In this document: positions 7,290-15,786 of the stretch, in pieces
How positions within the stretch are numbered: the stretch's first letter is position 1
Layout of the letters: each line of letters begins with the position of its first letter
Assembly (NCBI RefSeq): GCF_004799345.1
Contig: NZ_SSMC01000002.1
Coordinates: 310,001-374,000, forward strand
Direction of reading: 5' to 3'
Source: Robertkochia marina
GTDB taxonomy: Bacteria > Bacteroidota > Bacteroidia > Flavobacteriales > Flavobacteriaceae
Length of the DNA stretch: 64,000 nucleotides
Notes under the pieces: model-generated
What the model saw: the letters and a program-made list of their open reading frames with translations, nothing else
Told to the model about the DNA's origin: nothing
The model's database searches: none
Position numbers and translations under genes: made by a program

Positions 7290-9578
7290 ATGAGCCGTAA
7301 TCGAAAAACCATCCGTATTGTTGTGATCACCCTTCTCGGGGTGTTGCTGCTTGTTCTGATGCTATTGCCATTACTGATAAAAAATTATATCATAAAAAAC
7401 AGTGAGGAGCTTATTGGCAGGCAGGTATATATGGAGAAGCTTCGTATAAATTACTTCACCAGCACGCTAAGCATTTATGATTTTATCATGTATGAAGCAG
7501 ACGGGGAAGAAACCTTTTTCACCTTTGATACCCTGATCGTGAATGCCGAACCTTATAAATACATAAGTAAAACCATCTCAATTGATCAATTCTATTTGGA
7601 AGGCCTGAATCTGAACCTGAAAAAACGTAATTCGGCCTATAACTTTGATGATCTTGTAAAGTACCATACTGCTACGGATACAACAGGTTCAGATTCCGGA
7701 GAAGGAGATGAAGAGGAAGTGTTTAAATACCAATTATCTGAGCTGGAATTAAAAGACGCCTCGGTGAAATTTGAAGATGGAGATGTTAATGAAACAACTT
7801 CCATGGAAGACCTGGGTTTTTATGTGCCCTATATAGAGTGGAACCAGGAAGACGATAGTGAGGCTGATATCGAACTGAAATTCTCAGAAGGCGGTACGTT
7901 ACGCTCCTCTTTTGCATACCATCCACAAACCGGCGATTTTGAAGGAGGCGTTGAACTCGAAGGCTTACAACTGCAACCCTTTTATAAATACGCTGCAGAA
8001 TATGCCAATATTAAAGATCTTAAGGGGGTGGTCAATACGACTATTAATCTTACAGGAAATGATAAAAGCCCGGAAAGATCATTGATCTCGGGAAATATCG
8101 AGGTGAATGACTTTATCATGACCGATGAGGAAAATGAAAAGTTTTTCGGCAGTGAAAAGGTGACCTGTTTGCTGGAGGAGATCAATTATCACGAGCAGGC
8201 CTTTATCCTTTCTGAGCTCCGTATAGAAGAGCCCTATATAAAGTTCCAGTTGGATTCGGCCTCCAATAATCTGTTCCGTATTTTTAATATTACCCCTGAA
8301 ACAGCTGAATCTTCTGCAGATGCTGTTGATACTGCAGAAAGCGGAAAAAAGGAAAGCTCCGCTGAGGTTGCAGATGCTGCCTCCGCTGATTCCTTATCCG
8401 GAAAGAGCACAGATGCGATCTACTACGCCCTCAAAAAGGTAAAAGTAGATAAGGGGGTACTGGATTATACAGATAATCTTACCGGGCAGCCTTTCGAATA
8501 CCACCTTAGTGAGATCATGATAGATACCGACAGCATATACAGTGATAGTGATTGGATAGATATCTTATCTGAAATGCTGTTAAATGAAAGAGGCACCCTG
8601 AAGTCTAAACTCGGGTTTAACCCGCAAAACCCCATGGACCTCGATATAGATATAGCCATCAAAGATTTTGTTTTGGCCGATCTTAATATTTATTCAACGC
8701 ACTACACAGGTCACTCTATCCTCAATGGTGATATGTTCTATTTTACCAATTCAAAAATTGAAAAGGGACAGATCACCAGTGAAAACAACCTCCTGATCAA
8801 GGATGTTTCTGTGGAAAATTTGAAAGGCGGACTATGGTCTTTACCCCTAAAGCTTGCCGTGTTCCTACTGAAGGATAAAAACGGAGACATTGAACTGGAT
8901 GTGCCCGTGAGAGGTGATCTCAATAACCCGGAGGTGGATGTTTGGAAGCTGATTGGTACGACCCTTAAAAAAAAGATCTTTAATGTGACCGATAACCCGG
9001 CCAGAAGCCTTGCTAAACTGGTTGATGCCGAACCCGAAGACCTCGAGGCTTTGGTTCTCAACTACCCGGACACGGCGTTAACAGATGAACATAAAAGGCA
9101 ATTAGACCTTATTCTTGAGCTTGAAAAAAAGAAAGAAGGATTGAGCATCGTCCTGAATTATGTATTCGATGAAGATCTGATGCGGGATTCTCTTTTCTAC
9201 AACACAGATTCTACATCAATAGGAGGAGTCATAGGGGACACATCGACTGTTGCAGCTACTCAAGCGGAGTTGAATGTAAACAAACCGGATTCTGAATCCT
9301 TGCAAATGGGAGCAATGGTGAATGAGTATTCCGATTATCAGAATTTAGATACCCTGCTCCTGGACTATGGCAATAAACTAAAAACAAAAATAGAAGGCTA
9401 CCTGACAGAAAAAGAGGCTTCCACCAACATGACCATAGAAATAGCTGAACTCAGTGATCCTGCCAATGTAGGTACTACTCCTCAGTTTAAAGTGAAGTAT
9501 GATGTAGGTGAATCTAAAGAAGAGGAACCTGCAAAACAGACCGCCAGGAACAATGAGGATAGTTCGGAGGAACAGTAG
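7290..9578 (+). CDS. AsmA-like / DUF748 envelope protein
   Basis: A 762-residue protein with one N-terminal membrane anchor (about residues 8-30, IRIVVITLLGVLLLVLMLLPLL) followed by a long periplasmic region of repeated beta-rich segments (for example LIVNAEPYKYISKTISIDQFYLEGLNL). DUF748/AsmA-type proteins are thought to bridge inner and outer membrane and act in lipid transport or outer-membrane homeostasis. Residues about 345-375 are an Ala/Ser/Asp-rich low-complexity linker. The C-terminal part (LAKLVDAEPEDLEALVL..) resembles the end domain of DUF748 proteins, and the tail is acidic. Single gene, no clear operon. Confidence 0.75.
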   Translation: MSRNRKTIRIVVITLLGVLLLVLMLLPLLIKNYIIKNSEELIGRQVYMEKLRINYFTSTLSIYDFIMYEADGEETFFTFDTLIVNAEPYKYISKTISIDQFYLEGLNLNLKKRNSAYNFDDLVKYHTATDTTGSDSGEGDEEEVFKYQLSELELKDASVKFEDGDVNETTSMEDLGFYVPYIEWNQEDDSEADIELKFSEGGTLRSSFAYHPQTGDFEGGVELEGLQLQPFYKYAAEYANIKDLKGVVNTTINLTGNDKSPERSLISGNIEVNDFIMTDEENEKFFGSEKVTCLLEEINYHEQAFILSELRIEEPYIKFQLDSASNNLFRIFNITPETAESSADAVDTAESGKKESSAEVADAASADSLSGKSTDAIYYALKKVKVDKGVLDYTDNLTGQPFEYHLSEIMIDTDSIYSDSDWIDILSEMLLNERGTLKSKLGFNPQNPMDLDIDIAIKDFVLADLNIYSTHYTGHSILNGDMFYFTNSKIEKGQITSENNLLIKDVSVENLKGGLWSLPLKLAVFLLKDKNGDIELDVPVRGDLNNPEVDVWKLIGTTLKKKIFNVTDNPARSLAKLVDAEPEDLEALVLNYPDTALTDEHKRQLDLILELEKKKEGLSIVLNYVFDEDLMRDSLFYNTDSTSIGGVIGDTSTVAATQAELNVNKPDSESLQMGAMVNEYSDYQNLDTLLLDYGNKLKTKIEGYLTEKEASTNMTIEIAELSDPANVGTTPQFKVKYDVGESKEEEPAKQTARNNEDSSEEQ

Positions 9579-9687
9579 TCAAACCTGGTGGCTACCCTGA
9601 ATCGAACCACCATACCTTCATGAAGGCATATAATGAAACTATATCCCCATTATTTAAACGAAGTTTCCAGGCGAATGAATCCGGTTA

Positions 9688-10275
9688 TTAAAGCTTTGCA
9701 ACCTTCCACTTACCTGATTCGTCCTTAAAGGCTACCAACCCGGACGACACTATTTTTGAGACCATCTCAGGCTGTTTGTACTTCTTAGCATCGAGCAGCA
9801 CCCCCTTATGAGCGGTGAGGTATTTTAGTTCGTCTCCCTGGGTGTTGATAAGAACCTCATCAAAATTCCTGTCAATGATCTCCTTGTTCAGGTATTGGTT
9901 AGTACCTCTTACCTGTTCTTCCATTTTGAGTACAATGGCATACCCATCCTTAAAAGCAGTTGCATTCAGGTATATGGGTTCGATCACGATTTCACCACTG
10001 GTATCTATATACCCGTAATAAGGAATACCTTCTTTGGTCTGTTGGATAAGGCATCGGCCTTCTTTGAATTCAGGAGCTTTTTCTCCGGTTACCAGATCGT
10101 CACGATAATCAATAACCAGGGCGCCCTCCTGATCGATAAATGCCCACTTTCCGTCTTTTTCAACAGAAATAAGGCCGTCTGAAAGTTCTCCCACGGCAGC
10201 AAGTCCGCTATGCTCCTGTGCTGAAAGTATGAGCGTAAAAACTCCCGAAAGAAGAAATAATAAGAGCTTTTTCAT
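9688..10275 (-). CDS. Secreted WG-repeat protein
   Basis: A 195-residue protein with a Sec signal peptide (MKKLLLFLLSGVFTLILSAQ, cleavage after SAQ). The mature part has WG repeats: LISVEKDGKWAFIDQEGALVI, YYGYIDTSGEIVIEPIY and a final FKDESGKWKVAKL. WG repeats form beta-propeller-like or solenoid structures in surface proteins of Bacteroidota; no enzymatic function is known. It is convergent with the AsmA-like gene. The 109-base gap between them carries a GGTGG/CCACC hairpin and a CCTTCATGAAGG palindrome that could limit read-through. Confidence 0.75.
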   Translation of the reverse strand: MKKLLLFLLSGVFTLILSAQEHSGLAAVGELSDGLISVEKDGKWAFIDQEGALVIDYRDDLVTGEKAPEFKEGRCLIQQTKEGIPYYGYIDTSGEIVIEPIYLNATAFKDGYAIVLKMEEQVRGTNQYLNKEIIDRNFDEVLINTQGDELKYLTAHKGVLLDAKKYKQPEMVSKIVSSGLVAFKDESGKWKVAKL

Positions 10276-10516
10276 TTTAATACGTTTTACGGTTCAGATT
10301 AAATGTAGCAGACTTGGTGGTAAAATTAAATGACGCACATCATCTTTGTTATTTATCTATAATTTAAGCAATTAAAACCTCGCGCTTCCTGCGAATCAGG
10401 GTGGGTAGATATCCATGAACCCTCCAAAGATTTGACCTCCCAGATTTCCTTAAATGTTAATATTTTATTAATTTTATAGGACAACCATAACACCCCGGGT
10501 GTTTAAAACCAATAAG

Positions 10517-11014
10517 ATGTTACTAAGAATAGTGATGGCCTGCTTTGTCAGCCTTTCTATCCTTGCTTGTGGGAACAGCGGAGAGGATGCCATCAAAACC
10601 ACCGGAGAAGCTGAAATAACAGAAGATTTTATTGCTATGGAGCGTACAGAAGTGAAAGCTGTTTTTGACGAGACCTTCTGTAAAATGGAGAATAAAACAT
10701 CTTTAAAACTGAATATTTGCCGCTCGTATAAAAAGCAGCTCAAGTCATCAGGAAAATGCCGGGATCATTCTGTAGGTAAAAAAAGAATTCAGGATCCTGA
10801 GATCTCTGCAGATAATCTTGTGAACATTGACTACAGCCCGGACGACCTAAGGATCGATATTTTTGATGACCTGGCTGTGGTAAAATATGTAGCCGTGCTG
10901 CATGCTGAACTCAATAACCAAACCGGACAACTAAGCAGTGCCGGTACCATGGAATTCGTCAAGGAAGACGGTCAATGGAAAATGGTTCATGAGCATCTAT
11001 TGGCAAAGAAGTGA
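10517..11014 (+). CDS. Lipoprotein with NTF2/SnoaL-like features
   Basis: The frame opens with GTG at 10499, but the ATG at 10517 gives a proper lipoprotein signal (MLLRIVMACFVSLSILACGN, lipobox Cys about residue 18). The mature protein of about 145 residues ends in a segment typical of NTF2/SnoaL-like folds (IDIFDDLAVVKYVAVLHAEL, then GTMEFVKEDGQWKMVHEHL). It is probably lipid-anchored in the periplasm or outer membrane; no catalytic residues can be named. The stop codon lies inside the first unit of a heptamer repeat array (11011-11066), so the array directly abuts the gene end. Confidence 0.65.
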   Translation: MLLRIVMACFVSLSILACGNSGEDAIKTTGEAEITEDFIAMERTEVKAVFDETFCKMENKTSLKLNICRSYKKQLKSSGKCRDHSVGKKRIQDPEISADNLVNIDYSPDDLRIDIFDDLAVVKYVAVLHAELNNQTGQLSSAGTMEFVKEDGQWKMVHEHLLAKK

Positions 11015-11066
11015 CAGGTAACAGGTGACAGGTAACAAGTTACAAGTGACAGGTGACAAGTTATAT
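11011..11066 (+). repeat. Heptamer tandem array, consensus GTRACAR
   Basis: Eight consecutive 7-base units: GTGACAG, GTAACAG, GTGACAG, GTAACAA, GTTACAA, GTGACAG, GTGACAA, GTTATAT. The first overlaps the stop codon of the upstream lipoprotein gene. The same words in reverse orientation recur at 54606-54650 and 56319-56341. Confidence 0.75.
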
Positions 11067-11143
11067 AGGGAGGAGCCCTGATTACCTCCTCGAATTAATA
11101 AAAGGTTTGTGAGCCCGGAATGAAATCTCCATTACCTAACTTT

Positions 11144-11227
11144 CTACCATCTACCATCTACCATCTACCATCTACCATCTACCATCTACCATCTACCATC
11201 TACCATCTACCATCTACCATCTACCAT
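11144..11227 (+). repeat. Heptamer tandem array, 12 perfect CTACCAT units
   Basis: Twelve exact, uninterrupted copies of CTACCAT occupy 84 bases, followed by degenerate ATTCATC words. Because 7 is coprime with 3, all three frames stay open, so the apparent reading frame of LPSTIYH repeats across it is an artefact. Perfect identity of all units suggests recent expansion by slippage and probable length variation between strains. Confidence 0.9.
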
Positions 11228-11242
11228 TCATCATTCATCATC

Positions 11243-11320
11243 CATTGCATACACCGCAGCCTTGGCGAAGGTGTATTATTCACCATTCATTGCATACACC
11301 GTAGCCTTGGCGAAGGTGTA
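11243..11320 (+). repeat. Two direct 33-bp repeats in a gene-free stretch
   Basis: A 33-base word starting CATTGCATACACCG and ending GGCGAAGGTGTA occurs at 11243-11275 and again at 11288-11320, with one mismatch (C/T). Each copy has TACACC and GGTGTA at its ends, giving a weak dyad. No gene is visible between 11067 and 11419; the stretch is made of this repeat, the neighbouring heptamers and a few unassigned bases. Confidence 0.7.
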
Positions 11321-11419
11321 CCATCCATCACGCCTTCGTCGTTATGAATTCCTGCAGCCTGTTCTGTTTCCCTGCGGTCGCATTCCAGACGCAGTCATTC
11401 ATAATTCATCATTTCCGAC

Positions 11420-12754
11420 TTACGACTCCCTAACAATCGCCTCCATTTTTTTAATACAGGTATCCACCTCTTCTTCGGTATTAATCACGCAAGGGGTGAG
11501 TCGGGCGTAAGACACCCGATAAGGAGAGGCACTGGCAATGATTCCATGTTGATGAAATTTCTTTACCAAAGTAACGGCATCCATGCCCTCGATCTGCATA
11601 CAATTGATTCCTGCAGAAAGTTCAGGGTTCATAGGGGTAAGTATATCAACCCCCTTGATGGCTTCTAACCCTTCTTTTAGTTGGGTGTTCAGTGCCGTTG
11701 TGCGTTGGTGTACCTTGTCTCTTCCCATTTCCATTTGAAAATCGAAGGCGGCATTCAAGGCCCAACGATGGTCAAAGGCATGAAAGCCTCCGGGGGTGAT
11801 CACTTCGTTAAAGGTAGGTTTAGCAGAGCTTTCAAACCCTAACCAGGTTTCGTAAGCGTATTGTGAAAAAGGAGGGATGGTAGGTCGCACAAAATCCCAG
11901 GCAGAACGTCTTGCATACAGAATACCGGTACCTCGTGGCCCGAAGATCCACTTATGGGTGCCGGCAGAAAAGAAGTCACAGCCCATGGCACTGATGTCTT
12001 CATCCTGGTTTCCAAAGCCGTGTACCCCGTCTACCGCAAAATAGATACGGTTACTTTCGTCTCTTGATCTGTTTGCTTCTTCGATAACATCGGCAATGGC
12101 ACGAATGGGGAGCTTCACCCCGGTACAACTATGTACCCAGGTTACCATGACCACACGAGTTTTATCAGTGATAGCCCTGGCAATATTTTCAGTGACCTCT
12201 GCAACCGTAACGGTCCTTGGATCCTGGTATTCGTCGATCTTTCTGTAACTCGCTCCGCTCTTCTCGCAGGCAAACTCTATAGACTTGTCGGTTACATAAT
12301 GATCATGGGTGGTTTGTATGATCTCATCTCCCGGTTTTAATTTCATGCCGTTAAACAGGAGGGAGGTGCCCATGGTGGTGCTGTCGGTGAGCGCGATCTC
12401 TTCCGGATCAACATTCATATATGCACCTGCAGCCTTGGTGACCACCTTCTCGGCCGTCATAAAATGTTCTTCCCAATAAGTGGCGGGGTTTGCGTTATAA
12501 GCCTTGCGATGTTTCTCAATAGCTTCAGCTACCGGGGCGGGGTGGGAGGCCAGCAGCATCTGGGCCATTTGAATATGTTCATGGTCAAGCATGAATTGAG
12601 ATCGCACCCATTGCCATGAATTATTATGAATACCTCCTTCAACAGAGGGTATTTTATGTTGATTCTCAGTTTTAAAAGCATGGAGTGTGGAGGGAAACAT
12701 GGAGGCCATTCCGAGGGTGAGTCCGGAGGCACCGATAAACTTACGTCTGTCCAT
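11420..12754 (-). CDS. PLP-dependent aminotransferase class V-fold protein with Tat signal
   Basis: A 444-residue fold-type I PLP enzyme of the aminotransferase class V group (isopenicillin N epimerase / cysteine desulfurase-like). The PLP lysine is in FFSAGTHKWIFGPRGTG; upstream are LTDSTTMGTS (phosphate-binding region), VMVTWVHSCTGVKLPI and FAVDGVHGFGN (the Asp that contacts the pyridine nitrogen). The N-terminus MDRRKFIGASGLTLGMAS is a twin-arginine-type signal, so the folded cofactor-loaded enzyme is probably exported. The substrate is not predictable. It appears monocistronic; its 3' end lies beside the heptamer-rich region. Confidence 0.85.
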   Translation of the reverse strand: MDRRKFIGASGLTLGMASMFPSTLHAFKTENQHKIPSVEGGIHNNSWQWVRSQFMLDHEHIQMAQMLLASHPAPVAEAIEKHRKAYNANPATYWEEHFMTAEKVVTKAAGAYMNVDPEEIALTDSTTMGTSLLFNGMKLKPGDEIIQTTHDHYVTDKSIEFACEKSGASYRKIDEYQDPRTVTVAEVTENIARAITDKTRVVMVTWVHSCTGVKLPIRAIADVIEEANRSRDESNRIYFAVDGVHGFGNQDEDISAMGCDFFSAGTHKWIFGPRGTGILYARRSAWDFVRPTIPPFSQYAYETWLGFESSAKPTFNEVITPGGFHAFDHRWALNAAFDFQMEMGRDKVHQRTTALNTQLKEGLEAIKGVDILTPMNPELSAGINCMQIEGMDAVTLVKKFHQHGIIASASPYRVSYARLTPCVINTEEEVDTCIKKMEAIVRES

Positions 12755-13006
12755 TGTGAATATGGTTTGGTGGTTACCTCCTCAAGGTAGTTCAAAAAAA
12801 TGATTCAATCTGCGGTTAAGTAGCTGAAAAACAGTATTTAAAGTTTGATTTTGAGCCATGACACACTCAATCTAAAGAGACGAACACCTATTTTTTATAG
12901 GATATAATCTATGAAAATCCGATGAAATGCACATATGAAAGATAAAATACTGAAAATCAACAATTTATTGCTGTTTTTATACAAGATGTGAGGTATTCTT
13001 CGGGCG

Positions 13007-13228
13007 TATATTTGCATCGTTGAAATTTTGAAAGGCAGTTGATCGGGAAGGCTAAAACGCTTCTCGCATTTTGAATCCCGCATCACTCTAAAATATCACT
13101 TATCCTACTTGAGACCGGTAGGAGGTTCCTGCCCCCTTTGGAACCTACTCAACGTCTCTAATTAAAGTTGACAATCAGTTTTTTTAAGTTATGTGTTTTA
13201 GGCCACCCTGAGGGGTGGCTTTTTTTTG
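13007..13228 (+). ncRNA. Candidate stand-alone structured RNA with own promoter and terminator
   Basis: A perfect Bacteroidota -7 box (TATATTTG, 13007-13014) is followed by about 190 bases with no credible open frame and then an intrinsic terminator (13202-13228). Within it, around 13109-13156, GAGAC...GTCTC encloses an internal loop and a 7-bp inner stem AGGTTCC/GGAACCT with a C-rich loop. No plus-strand gene follows, so this is not an obvious leader. Size and layout fit a small RNA such as a 6S-type or other housekeeping RNA, but I cannot match it to a known family; no good -33 TTG box is seen. Confidence 0.45.
13202..13228 (+). terminator. Intrinsic terminator of the candidate RNA
   Basis: GCCACCCTGAGGGGTGGC forms a 7-8 bp GC-rich stem followed by eight T on the plus strand. 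There is no T-run on the other side, so it acts on plus-strand transcripts. Confidence 0.8.
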
Positions 13229-13280
13229 TTGGCGGGCGAAGAAGCGAAGAAGTAAAGAAGCGAAGAAGGAATGAGGAGTT

Positions 13281-13333
13281 AAAAATGTACAGTGGACATT
13301 TTTAGCGAATGGGCCAGGTGGCGCGGTGGCAGG
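13281..13333 (+). repeat. Structured dispersed repeat, family A, copy 1
   Basis: A two-hairpin element: AAAATGT...ACATTTTT, then TAGCGAATGGGCCA...TGGCAGG. Three further copies lie at 54488, 56202 and 56405, all on the plus strand. The first stem here is AATGT/ACATT, where the others have AAGGTC/GACCTT, so paired bases changed together. Confidence 0.65.
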
Positions 13334-13388
13334 CAAAGGAGTGGAGAACCCGGTTAAACTGCAGATTGCAAACTGAAAAATTCAACCG

Positions 13389-13480
13389 ACTCCCCACTCT
13401 TTAATGACCAACGTTTTGTGAGAATCCAATGGGTGAATCACAAAAAGTATTGGGAATTAATCCCGCTTTAGCGGGACGAC
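13389..13480 (-). repeat. Structured 3'-UTR repeat, family B, copy 2
   Basis: Read on the minus strand, this starts 31 bases after the metY stop and carries the same order of parts as the copy at 4804: TCCCGCTaaAGCGGGA hairpin, ATTAATTCCCAAT, a TTTTGTGA...TCACAAAA hairpin and GTTGGTCATTAAAGAGT. Both copies lie directly downstream of, and colinear with, a gene. A short degenerate octamer stretch (13484-13526) sits between it and the end of metY. Confidence 0.7.
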
Positions 13481-13511
13481 TCTTTATCTACCTACCTGTC
13501 TATTCACCTAC

Positions 13512-14828
13512 CTATTTACCCGTCTGGCTCCCAACCACAACAGACCTCTTCTTTGAGATCAGATCGAATACCTGTTTCAGGTCGGCTTTCAGATCTTCAA
13601 TGTCCTCGAGTCCAACCGATAGTCGTATCAGATCTTTGGTGACTCCTGTCAATACCTGGTCTTCATCGTTCAATTGTTGGTGGGTGGTACTGGCGGGATG
13701 TATGATCAGCGATTTCGTATCTCCTATATTGGCGAGCAGGGAGAACACTTGTGTTTTATCGGCTATGATCTTTGCGGCCTCATACCCGCCTTTTACTCCA
13801 AAGGTAACGATCCCGCTTTGTCCTTCGGGTAAATAACGCTTTGCAAGGTCGTAAAATGGGCTATGCTCCAGTCCGGGGTAGTTAACCCAGCTAACCTCCG
13901 GTTGTTGTTGCAACCATTTGGCCAATTCTAAAGCATTTTGGCTGTGTTTCTTGATCCGTAGCTCCAGGGTTTCCAGTCCCTGGATGATCTGAAAAGCGTT
14001 AAACGGACTTAAGGCGCTTCCGTAATCGCGTAAGCCTTCAATACGCACCTTTGCTATAAAGGCGGCTTCCCTCAGGGCTTCGCTGTACACCAGGCCGTGA
14101 TACCCGGGCGAGGGCTCCGTAAATTCAGGGAATTTCCCGTTAGTCCAGTCAAAGGTACCGGCGTCAATAATAACGCCTCCGAGGGCAGTTCCGTTTCCGT
14201 TAATGTATTTGGTCAGGGAGTGGATCACCAGGTTAGCCCCGTGTTCAATAGGATTTAAAAGGTAGGGGGTGGCCACTGTATTATCTACAATAAGGGGTAC
14301 CCGGTTACTTTTCGCCTGCCTGGAAATAGCTTCAATATCCAGAACATCCAACTTTGGGTTACCCAGAGATTCAATAAAAAATGCCCTGGTATTTTCCTGT
14401 GTGGCTTTATCAAAGTTTTCCGGATCTGAGGGATCAACAAAGGTGGTGGTGATACCATGTCGGGGCAGGGTTACACTCAGTAAATTAAACGTACCTCCAT
14501 AGAGGCTGCTGGAAGCCACGATATGATCGCCTGCCTTAAGCAAGGTGAGCAGGGTAGTGGTAATGGCTGCGGTTCCTGAGGAAGTGACCACGGCCGCAAT
14601 ACCATTTTCAAGGGCAGCCAGTCGCTGCTCAAGGATGTCGTTGGTGGGGTTGTTGATACGGGTGTAAATGTTTCCCGTTTCAGCCAGTGAAAAAAGGTTG
14701 GCCGCATGATCAGAATCCTTAAAAACATAGGCGGTTGACTGATAAATAGGAACCGCGCGGGTTCCTCCGTTTGCGGTTACATCGTGTCCGGCATGCAACG
14801 CTTTGGTTGCGAATTTTTGTGTACTCAT
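13512..14828 (-). CDS. metY: O-acetylhomoserine sulfhydrylase
   Basis: A 438-residue Cys/Met-metabolism PLP enzyme of the O-acetylhomoserine (thiol)-lyase type, which makes homocysteine from O-acetylhomoserine and sulfide in the cytoplasm. Recognisable parts are the N-terminal FATKALHAGHDVTANGGTRA, PIYQSTAYVF, YTRINNPTND, TSSGTAAITT and the PLP lysine in IHSLTKYINGNGTALGG. The length is typical of MetY (about 430) and longer than MetB/MetC (about 380), which favours this assignment. A SAM-I riboswitch lies 122 bases upstream on the same strand, so expression should fall when S-adenosylmethionine is plentiful. No second methionine gene follows; the final codons run into a degenerate octamer array. 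Confidence 0.9.
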   Translation of the reverse strand: MSTQKFATKALHAGHDVTANGGTRAVPIYQSTAYVFKDSDHAANLFSLAETGNIYTRINNPTNDILEQRLAALENGIAAVVTSSGTAAITTTLLTLLKAGDHIVASSSLYGGTFNLLSVTLPRHGITTTFVDPSDPENFDKATQENTRAFFIESLGNPKLDVLDIEAISRQAKSNRVPLIVDNTVATPYLLNPIEHGANLVIHSLTKYINGNGTALGGVIIDAGTFDWTNGKFPEFTEPSPGYHGLVYSEALREAAFIAKVRIEGLRDYGSALSPFNAFQIIQGLETLELRIKKHSQNALELAKWLQQQPEVSWVNYPGLEHSPFYDLAKRYLPEGQSGIVTFGVKGGYEAAKIIADKTQVFSLLANIGDTKSLIIHPASTTHQQLNDEDQVLTGVTKDLIRLSVGLEDIEDLKADLKQVFDLISKKRSVVVGSQTGK

Positions 14829-14950
14829 TTTTCTTTTTTTTTGAGTTCATAAATGATTTAAACCCAAAGTCAAATAAGCTTCGGCAGAAGCATACTTAAT
14901 AGAAAAATGTTATAAAGAAATACATAACAGCAGGGGCGCTGTTACGGTTG

Positions 14951-15059
14951 GTTATCTATCTGAGATGATCAATCACCTCATGTAGAATGTAGCACCTTCT
15001 TACAGGGTAAGGGTTGCTAAGGCTTCGCAGGGTCTATTCCCTCCACCTTTCTTGATAAC
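14951..15059 (-). promoter_or_regulatory. SAM-I (S-box) riboswitch
   Basis: Read on the minus strand, the element begins GTTATCAAGAAAGGTGGAGG and continues with the conserved P2/P3 features (GGGA..CCCTGCGAAGCC, then TTAGCAACCC) and the AAGGTGCTACA of P4/J4. The closing helix P1 is GTTATC with GATAAC at 14951-14956. This matches the S-box consensus (ATCAAGAGAGGTGGAGGGA...GCAACC...AAGGTGCTA). It lies in the leader of metY. An AATATTTG box near 15090 on the same strand is a plausible -7 element. Confidence 0.93.
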
Positions 15060-15173
15060 ATTTCAGTAAGTCTTTGAACTTTGTGAGCACAAATATTTTG
15101 AATTAAATATTTAATATCCAAGGATTTTTGCAAATAAATATATAATTCCTATCGGATTAGTAGAGTTTAATGG

Positions 15174-15310
15174 GTAACAGGTAGGCAGGTAAACAGGTAG
15201 ATAGGTAGATAGGTAAGTAGGTAGGCAGGTAACCATGCCTTCGGCTTGGCGGGCAGGTGACAGGTAGGCGGGTAGGCGGGTAGGCGGGTAGACAGGTAGA
15301 CAAGTAAGCA
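15174..15310 (+). repeat. Degenerate octamer tandem array, GTAGGCAG-like
   Basis: Units of eight bases (GTAGGCAG, GTAAACAG, GTAGATAG, GTAGATAG, GTAAGTAG, GTAGGCAG), an interruption near 15230-15250 containing GCCTTCGGCTTGGCGGG, then GTAGGCGG three times and GTAGACAG, GTAGACAA, GTAAGCAG. No gene is present between the metY riboswitch and 15786. The same octamer family appears in degenerate reverse form at 13484-13526. Confidence 0.75.
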
Positions 15311-15514
15311 GAAGGCCGAATGGTTATTAAACATTCAGTGAACCTTTAATAGTGAGGAGCCAGCTGACGAGAAGGTATATTTTTCAGTAAAGACAGATAG
15401 GGATTTCTTAAACTAGGTCAAAGGGAGATCCAGAGTAAAATTCAGGAGATCGCCACGGCCATTACATGGCCTACCACTGACGGATTTAAATTTGGTTGAA
15501 AAAAATATAAAATG

Positions 15515-15655
15515 TGGCTCCCCACCCTGGAAAGGGAGGGGTGGATCAGGGTGAAACCCTGAGACGGGGCGGGTTGATTCAGGTAATGTTCATATACAAC
15601 CCCTTCCCCTCTTGCTTATAGCAAGAGTACCTTCCCCTGACCAAGGGAAGGAGCC
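15515..15655. repeat. REP-like GC-rich palindromic stretch
   Basis: Gene-free DNA with several nested palindromes, including CCCCACCCTGGAAAGGGAGG and CAGGGTGAAACCCTG, then CCCCTTCCCC and CCAAGGGAAGGAG. It resembles the CCCCTCCTTT..AAGGAGGGG modules at 54464-54484, 56170-56196 and 56506-56526, and probably belongs to a dispersed REP-type family. Confidence 0.45.
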
Positions 15656-15738
15656 CAATATTAATATAACTAATCCGTCATCATTCTACACAAGAAATCT
15701 AATTTCAGCGGTCTCGCGAAGACGAATAATTTTAACTT

Positions 15739-15773
<35 letters not shown>

Positions 15774-15786
15774 CGTACCCCGTACC

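Noticed and set aside
9585-9660. A GGTTCGATTC-like word on the minus strand suggesting a tRNA T-loop
   Set aside because: The flanking bases do not form a five-pair T-stem, and no acceptor or anticodon stem can be drawn; it is a simple GGTGG/CCACC hairpin between convergent genes.
11120-11347. Open frame encoding LPSTIYH repeats
   Set aside because: It is produced by the CTACCAT heptamer array, which keeps all frames open; there is no signal, domain or conserved start.
12895-13086. Minus-strand open frame of 63 codons
   Set aside because: AT-rich, no domain, and overlaps the promoter and start of the candidate RNA gene.
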